Assembly (NCBI GenBank): GCA_020631735.1
Contig: CM036221.1
Span: 12,567,381 to 12,631,380, forward strand
DNA: 64,000 nucleotides
Origin: Saccharum officinarum
Lineage: Eukaryota > Streptophyta > Magnoliopsida > Poales > Poaceae
Direction: 5' to 3'
Under the pieces are notes generated by a model. That model was given only the letters and a program-made list of their open reading frames with translations. It was not told the origin of the DNA and did not search any database. Below are positions 58,299-64,000 of the stretch, one piece after another. Every line of letters begins with the position of its first letter. Positions within the stretch are counted from its first letter, which is position 1. The position numbers and the translations under genes were made by a program.

Positions 58299-59791
58299 AT
58301 GGCTCAAGTTATGTTCAATCATGTTAATGGCAAGCCTCCATTCTTTGATGGCGTCTCTTCCTTTGATCATTGGAAAAGGAAGATGAAGCAATATCTAGGC
58401 AATATACATGAGAAGGTTTGGGATGTGACCAAAGAAGGATACGTCATTCTTGATGAGGAAAACCTCACTCCCAATGACCGCATCAACAAACAATGCAATA
58501 CGGCGGCACTTGACACAATCTATCGTGCCATTGATGATAAAGTATTTGAGCAAATCAAAGATCTTGAAAAGACAAATGAGCTTTGGATAAGGCTTGAAGA
58601 AACATATGAAGGCACTTCAACGGTAAAAAGTGCCAAACTATATATGCTCAAGGACAAGTTCTCCACATTCAAGATGAAGGATGATGAATCCATCCCGGAG
58701 ATGTTCTATAGGCTCCAAGTCATTGTCAATGATCTCAAGGGGCTTGGGGAGAAGGTTGAGGACAAGGACTTCTCACACAAGTTCTTGATGTGCTTACCCA
58801 AGAAGTTTGCCACCTTGAGAAGAATGATCTTTAGAGAGGGATTGGACAAGGTCAAACCAACCAATGTGCTTGGAGATATAATGACCGATGCCCAATACAA
58901 TGATGATGAAGATGAGGTAGAAGAGAAGAAGGAGACCAAGGTCAAGCAAGAGAAGCCCATTGCATTTAAGGCTTCATCCTCTAAGGGCAAGAGCAAGGTA
59001 GAAAGTGATGATGATGATCCATTCGATGATGAGACCATGGCCCTCCTTGTGCACAAGATGGGAAGGTTCATGAAGAAGAAAGGATATGGGGCAAGGAAGA
59101 GGAGAGACACTATAAAGGCAAAGACCCTTTGCTACAATTGCAATAGCCCCGATCACATAGTGGCGGATTGCCCCTATGAAGATAAGAGATTTCATAATGG
59201 GGACTTGAAGCTCAAGAAGAACAAGAAGGATAAGAAAGAGAATGAGAAGAAAGCAAAGAAGAGCTTCACTTTCAACAAGAAGAAGAAGGGTGGTGGTTAT
59301 GTAGTCACTTGGGATAGTGACAACTCTGATAGTGATGATGATGAAAGCTCTAGTGATGATGAGAGGATCACTCGGCGAGCCATTGCAAACATCGCCCTCT
59401 CCAACAAGCCATCCATCTTCGACACTTCATCAACATGCCTTATGGCCAAGCCTACAAAGGTAAAATATGATGATAGTGATGATGATTCTTGTGCTAGTGA
59501 TGATTGTAGGAGTGATGATGAGGAGGATGAGGACTACTCCAAGGATGATCTATTAGGCATAATAGATCAAATGAGCAAGGGCTACAAGAGGACAACCAAG
59601 AAATATAAAATCTTGGAACAAGAGCTCATTGCCAAGAGCAATGAAAATGATGCCTTGATGGAGGAGCTTGTTGCTCTCAAAAAGAGTAAGGAGTGCAAAG
59701 GAATTGAACAAGAGCTCAAAGCTCTTAGGAAATCCTTTGATGAGCTAGAGGCTTCTCGTGAGTGTCTAAAGGAAGACCACGAGGATCTTGA
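58299..59791 (+). pseudogene. gag: Sirevirus gag, 3'-truncated, fused in frame to LTR sequence
   Basis: A clean copy of gag from the ATG, with the UBN2-like domain, the first CCHC knuckle (residues 278-291), the acidic region and part of the coiled coil. At 59791/59792, after GAGGATCTTGA, the sequence jumps into the CpG array of an LTR. The rest of gag, all of pol and the first part of the LTR are deleted. The frame stays open across the junction to 60005, giving a 568-codon ORF with an Arg/Pro/Ser-rich LTR-encoded tail. The tail is unlikely to mean anything. This copy has no indels relative to the consensus of the others. Confidence 0.9.
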
Positions 59792-60894
59792 GTCGTTGCT
59801 ACCGGCGCGTCCGGCCAGTGTTTCGAAAAAGAACCGTTGCGCGACCAGCGCGTCCGGTCGTTGCGACCGGCGCGTCCGGTCAGTGTTTCGAAAAAGAACC
59901 GTTGCGCGACCGGCGCGTCCGGTCCACGCGACCAGCGCGTCCGGTCAGCGCGAATTGCGTCTGTTCAAATTTCTAACGGCTATATTCGAAGGGGTACGTC
60001 TATAAATACTCGTTGGCCGGCTCAAGGCTCTCTCTCTCGAATATTTGACATACTTGTGAGCACTTTGAGCTAAGCAACTCCCCTCCCACTCATCTCTCTT
60101 GCTTCTTTGCGTATTCGAAGTGAGATTGAGTGATCCAAGTGCATTTGCATTGTGAGATAGCATCTAGTTGGCACTTGGTGGTTGATTTGCTGCGGGATTC
60201 TTGTTTCTCTTGGTGGTTGCCGCCACCTAGACGGTTTGGAGCAGCTTGGAGGCGTTGGCAAGAGTTGGTGATTGTTCTTGGCCACCTCCGGTGATTGTGA
60301 GGGGTTTGTGCCTACCTCGGTGAAGCGCCAAAGGCAACGTTAGTATATTGCTCGTGTCATTGCAACCTTTTGCCATTTGGTAGGTTCTTGTGGTGCCTTT
60401 TGAGAGGCTCGGTGTGTGACCGATTAGCCACCGAACCACGTGGTGAAGAGGGACACAACGGGGACTAGCGTGCTGGCAAGCACGTGAACCTCGGGATAAA
60501 TCTTCGTGTCATCACTTTCATATTGTGATTGATTGATCCCGGTGTTCGGTTATATTGGTATTCATCTATTGATCATATTGATTGGTTGGCTCAATTCTTC
60601 GCCCCTCGGTGATACCCTTCTAACTCTCTCTTGTATTTATTTCTTAGTTACCTTGCTAGCTTGTTAGTGTAACTCTTAGCTTGTGTAGCTAGCTAGCTTT
60701 AGTTGTGCGGTTTGACTTGTGCGGTTGAGTACAAATAAACTAGAATTGTGAATTGGTTAGGTGGCTTGCAAACACCCCGTAGGCTAAGCAAAACTCGCAT
60801 CTCGCTATTTGTTTTATTGATAAACTTGTTTAGCTTGTCTTTGTAGAAAATTTTATAAGGCTATTCACCCCCCTCTAGCCATCAAGACCTTTCA
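59792..60894 (+). repeat. Array LTR 5, right outer LTR, 5'-truncated (1,103 bp)
   Basis: Begins inside the CpG array and ends GACCTTTCA before AGCTC. TATA at 60001. It differs from the matching part of LTR 1 at about six positions in 1.1 kb by eye. It shares with LTR 1 the G, T, G, T states at the four diagnostic sites. Confidence 0.94.
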
Positions 60895-60899
60895 AGCTC
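60895..60899. repeat. Right target-site duplication AGCTC
   Basis: Identical to 36836-36840. Confidence 0.93.
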
Positions 60900-63800
60900 A
60901 CGGTTGTCGTGCCATTACCGGCGCCGCGAACCTCCGCGCCGCCGTTCCCACTCAACGTCCGCGTCTCCCTCCGATTTGCCTCTCCACTCGCTCCGCCACC
61001 TCTTCCTCTGCTCAGGACACGAACCAACGCCTTGGTTCGAGTCAAGGTGAGGCCCTATTGGGCGATTCCTCCTCCGCTGCCCGCCATGGCCGCCGTTGGC
61101 CGGCGTGCATGGCCGGAGCTCCTCCGTCTCCCATTCCCTCCACATTTCACCTTCGTCTGTCCGCCTTGAACGCGCGTAGCCGCTACCCACCTCATTTCGT
61201 TTCACCGTGGCCGGCAAGGGCGACATTGCCGCCAGGCAGTGCCGCCGCGCCGCCATTAACGCTGGTGAGGCCGCTCCGCTCCCCCTCTGACCTCATTTTC
61301 TAGCCGAGCTGATTCGCCTCGTCGAGCTGAGCACGATAGTGCTCACCTCATCGTTGGATGCTCACCGCCGGCGAGTCTCCGACCGACGAGCCTCCGTCTC
61401 CCCCTGGTGCCACTGGCAGGTGGGGTCACGGGGCCCACTCGCAGCGGCACAGTGGGACTCGGGGTGCACGGATCCGGGGACGCCTAGTATTTTAGTTTGG
61501 GTTTTCCAGAAAAGAAAAAGAAAATGAATTACTTTGGAAATTTATATTTTGCTCATTTTAGCTCCAAATTGGATGAAACAAGTTTTGTTAGGTTTCTTTG
61601 GAGTAGATCTACAAGTTAAAAATATTGCATATCAAGTTTGTGATACTTTTCTGTATAGTTTTATTTTATTCTTGAAAATGCTATTATTCTTCATAAATGC
61701 ATAGTAAATCATGTATTGCTCAGAAAAATATGATTCCAAGTTTGTTATTCTTCTTGTGTGACGTACTTTATGTGAAAAATATATGTCATGCATATTATGT
61801 AGAAAAATATAGATGTGTAGTTCAAGTGCTATTTATGGCTGAATTTTGTTATTTTTGCTAGGGAGAAAAATATGTATAAAACATGGGCATGATAATTTTT
61901 GTACAGTGATTATTTACTATTTAGAACCTAGGAAAAATACTAAATCTATTGTTTGATACTTTTTATAATACAAAGTATTTTCATGCTCATATTTATGCCA
62001 TAGCTTGTCATTTTTGTGTAGGCTATTTTACTTACCCAAATGTCATGCAAATTTTATGGTAGTCTACATAGAGTAGTACTATGCTGCTGTAATTTTATCA
62101 GATTTTTATGTGCTATCAAAATAGATGTTGCTATTCAAACCTAGTGTTAATTAGGGTTTATTTATGCTTTGTTTGTGCATGATTAGTGAATTAGTAAATC
62201 TTTGGTGTATCTTTGAAGCATTTTAACTTGATGTGGTGACTTAGCATATTAGTACAATGGTTGTAGTATTAGTGTAGCAGTACTTGCGTGTGGCTACATG
62301 GTAGTTAATAGTAGAAGAGAATGCAGTAGATGACAGATACTTATAGTACATGTTCTTGGATTATGTTGACTATCTTGTAGAAGAATTTTACTTCTACTCT
62401 ACCCAATAAAGCGAATCATGTTCATCTACCTTGCATGCAAGCATATTCATCGTGTGCCTTTTCATCCGATGCACCTTTTGCATAAGCACTTATGCACCTG
62501 CAACATACAGGATCACAAACAGAGAATCTAGTCGTCGTACCCGAGGAACCGGAAGAGCAGCTCAAGGTGCAGCCACAGGAGGTTCCTGAAGCCGACGAGG
62601 AGGACGATGAGGAACTTCCGGAGTGCCCTAATCATCACCTGAGTTCCTTCGAGAGAGGCAAGCCCCGGAGCATTTCTCCATCGGTTTGCAAATATTCAAT
62701 TAATGCTTTACTTTAATTGATGCATTACGTTCAGGAGTTGTTTGCAATCGTTGATGCATTATACCTTGTTTACCTTTGTTATACTACATCCTTGTTACCC
62801 TAGTATTCGCAGTCAAGTCGATGCTTAGTTGGTTTAGACCGGTAGAAATCGGGTGATTTCCTGTAACCTGTGAGCTATAGGTGGTTACCTGGATCTGCTT
62901 GGTTAATTATGTTATCATGGGATAACTAAGTGTTAATTTGAAGCTGAGACCGGATGAAAACTTACAGGGTTTTGGACTGTAGTGATTTCCGTCTATGTCG
63001 ATTAAGGACCGATCGTTGTTGGGCCTCGAGTCATGTTGAACGCATGCCGCACATTTAGCTGGCCGAATAATGTACCTTTCGACCGCAAAGCTGGGAGATT
63101 ATTCGGGCCGAGTGGATTGCCCGTAGCGCACTATACCAGAGAAGGGGTGGTAGGACACGGGGGTGCGATGATAAGACCAGAAGGCAGTCGATCAGCCCCC
63201 GAGTACATGTGGTTCCTAGAAAACTCGAGATTTTACCTGGATAGTTGACTTGGTGACCAATATCTCACTTTAGCGGGTGAGTGAGGTTTGTGTGAGGAAT
63301 AAATTACCAGCTGGTTAATAATCGATTTGAATCGCCATCGTTCACTGGATAGTGAACACTTGACTTGAGCTACTTCATCATAGTAATGTTGATGAAACAC
63401 TTGGATAGTTATAATGGATATGACATTATGGAAGTGCTAATGATCATTGGTTATCATTAATTGCCTAATCATATGCTTGCTCTAGTATGGGTGCAAATGT
63501 AGCCGACAGGTTAATAATGATTAACTTGATATAATGCTTTTGGAAAAGGTTCTTGAAATGCTAAAATGCCTTTTTGCAAATGAGTTAGCTATATCACTAT
63601 AAAGCCCTTCATAATCCTTGGTGTCACTTTATTTTTGGTTATGTCGGGTAAGTCTAGCTGAGTACCTTCTCGTAGTCAGGGTTTTGTTCCCACTTGTTGC
63701 AGATGGGCAGATGTATTACGGCTACTGTATCAACTGCCTTTATCCTGTGATGGGTGATGCTTATGACCATGGGCAATGGTCATTCCTTACGTCTCATCTA

Positions 63801-64000
63801 ATGTTTTTGTTGAAGATGATCATCAGCTGGCACTTTATTTTGAACTCCGTGTGAGTGTGTGTGGATTTGAACTATTTGCTTCCGCTACTTTCTATTTGAA
63901 CTTGGTTTGTAATAACTATGTTTGAACTCCGATGTACCTATGATGCGAACTTTTATGTAATATGTGATGGTGACTGCTAAACTTATTATGATCTTGGCTG
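60895..64000 (+). repeat. Ty3/gypsy-like long LTR, right part (runs off window)
   Basis: Continuation of the LTR begun at 35982, after a GC-rich stretch (60900-61480). The remainder is AT-rich and non-coding, with frames of at most about 110 codons that show no domain. A PBS or gag start is not reached by 64000, so the LTR would be at least about 3.9 kb without the insertion. The proline/arginine-rich frames at 60909-61303 come from GC-rich LTR sequence. Confidence 0.5.

Larger units (their letters stand above)
36841..60894 (+). mobile_element. Tandem Sirevirus array (about 24 kb) behaving as one insertion
   Basis: Order: LTR 36841-38818, internal 38819-45481, LTR 45482-47419, partial gag to 48538, 100 N, LTR fragment 48639-49737, internal 49738-56315, LTR 56316-58244, partial gag to 59791, truncated LTR 59792-60894. 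AGCTC flanks the whole. Inner LTRs pass straight from PPT to PBS without target duplications, so neighbours share them. Substitutions between copies are few, so the copies are young. Indel-rich sequence and a gap in the middle mean the copy number may not be real. Confidence 0.9.

Noticed and set aside
60909..61303. Proline/arginine-rich frames on both strands, possible first exon of a host gene
   Set aside because: GC-rich section of a long LTR-like sequence; both strands are open, there is no domain, and the flanking sequence continues as non-coding repeat.

Overview
This window looks like repeat-rich intergenic DNA from a grass. A panicoid such as sugarcane, Miscanthus, sorghum or maize is most likely, and polyploid sugarcane is a guess. 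The reasons are the repeat types: Sirevirus-type Ty1/copia elements, a chromovirus-like Ty3/gypsy LTR, Tourist and Stowaway MITEs, CACTA elements with grass-type subterminal repeats, and a PIF/Harbinger element. I find no host protein gene, rRNA or functional tRNA that I can support. Almost every convincing open frame belongs to a mobile element, and most are broken.

Layout. 1-9247: one Sirevirus-like element (element 1). Its 5' LTR is cut by the window edge, its gag and pol are damaged, and its 3' LTR is 2.2 kb. It abuts a minus-strand remnant of a small copia element (9248-9930). 9931-16610: AT-rich DNA with MITE remnants. 16611-17642: a solo LTR with a perfect GGTGG target duplication. 17892-24564: a cluster of DNA transposons, with CACTA elements at 18798, 20389 and 22534. 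The last of these has another CACTA inside it. 25735-29611: a near full-length PIF/Harbinger element, bounded by CAA, with a two-exon transposase and a broken SANT/Myb-like gene on the minus strand. 29705-33319: a dense run of MITEs, three of them side by side with only 3-15 bp between them. 33599-34844: a decayed solo LTR.

From 35982 to the window end there is a long Ty3/gypsy-like LTR. At 36840 it is split by a 24,054-bp insertion (36841-60894) flanked by the 5-bp repeat AGCTC. The insertion is a tandem Sirevirus array: LTR, full internal region, LTR, partial gag, 100-N gap, LTR fragment, full internal region, LTR, partial gag, truncated LTR. The two outer LTRs share diagnostic bases, so they look like the two ends of one insertion. 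The inner LTRs differ from them and join PPT directly to PBS with no target duplication. That is what LTR-LTR recombination would leave. From about 45.5 to 57.4 kb the sequence carries many single-base indels but few substitutions, which points to unpolished long-read sequence. Part of the array may therefore be an assembly product.

Within each Sirevirus-like element the parts follow the usual order: LTR promoter (TATA box), tRNA-type PBS, gag with CCHC zinc knuckles, pol (protease, integrase, reverse transcriptase, RNase H), a non-coding tract with several polypurine motifs, and the 3' LTR. A CpG-rich palindromic array lies just upstream of the LTR TATA box. All judgements are by eye; no database search was possible.
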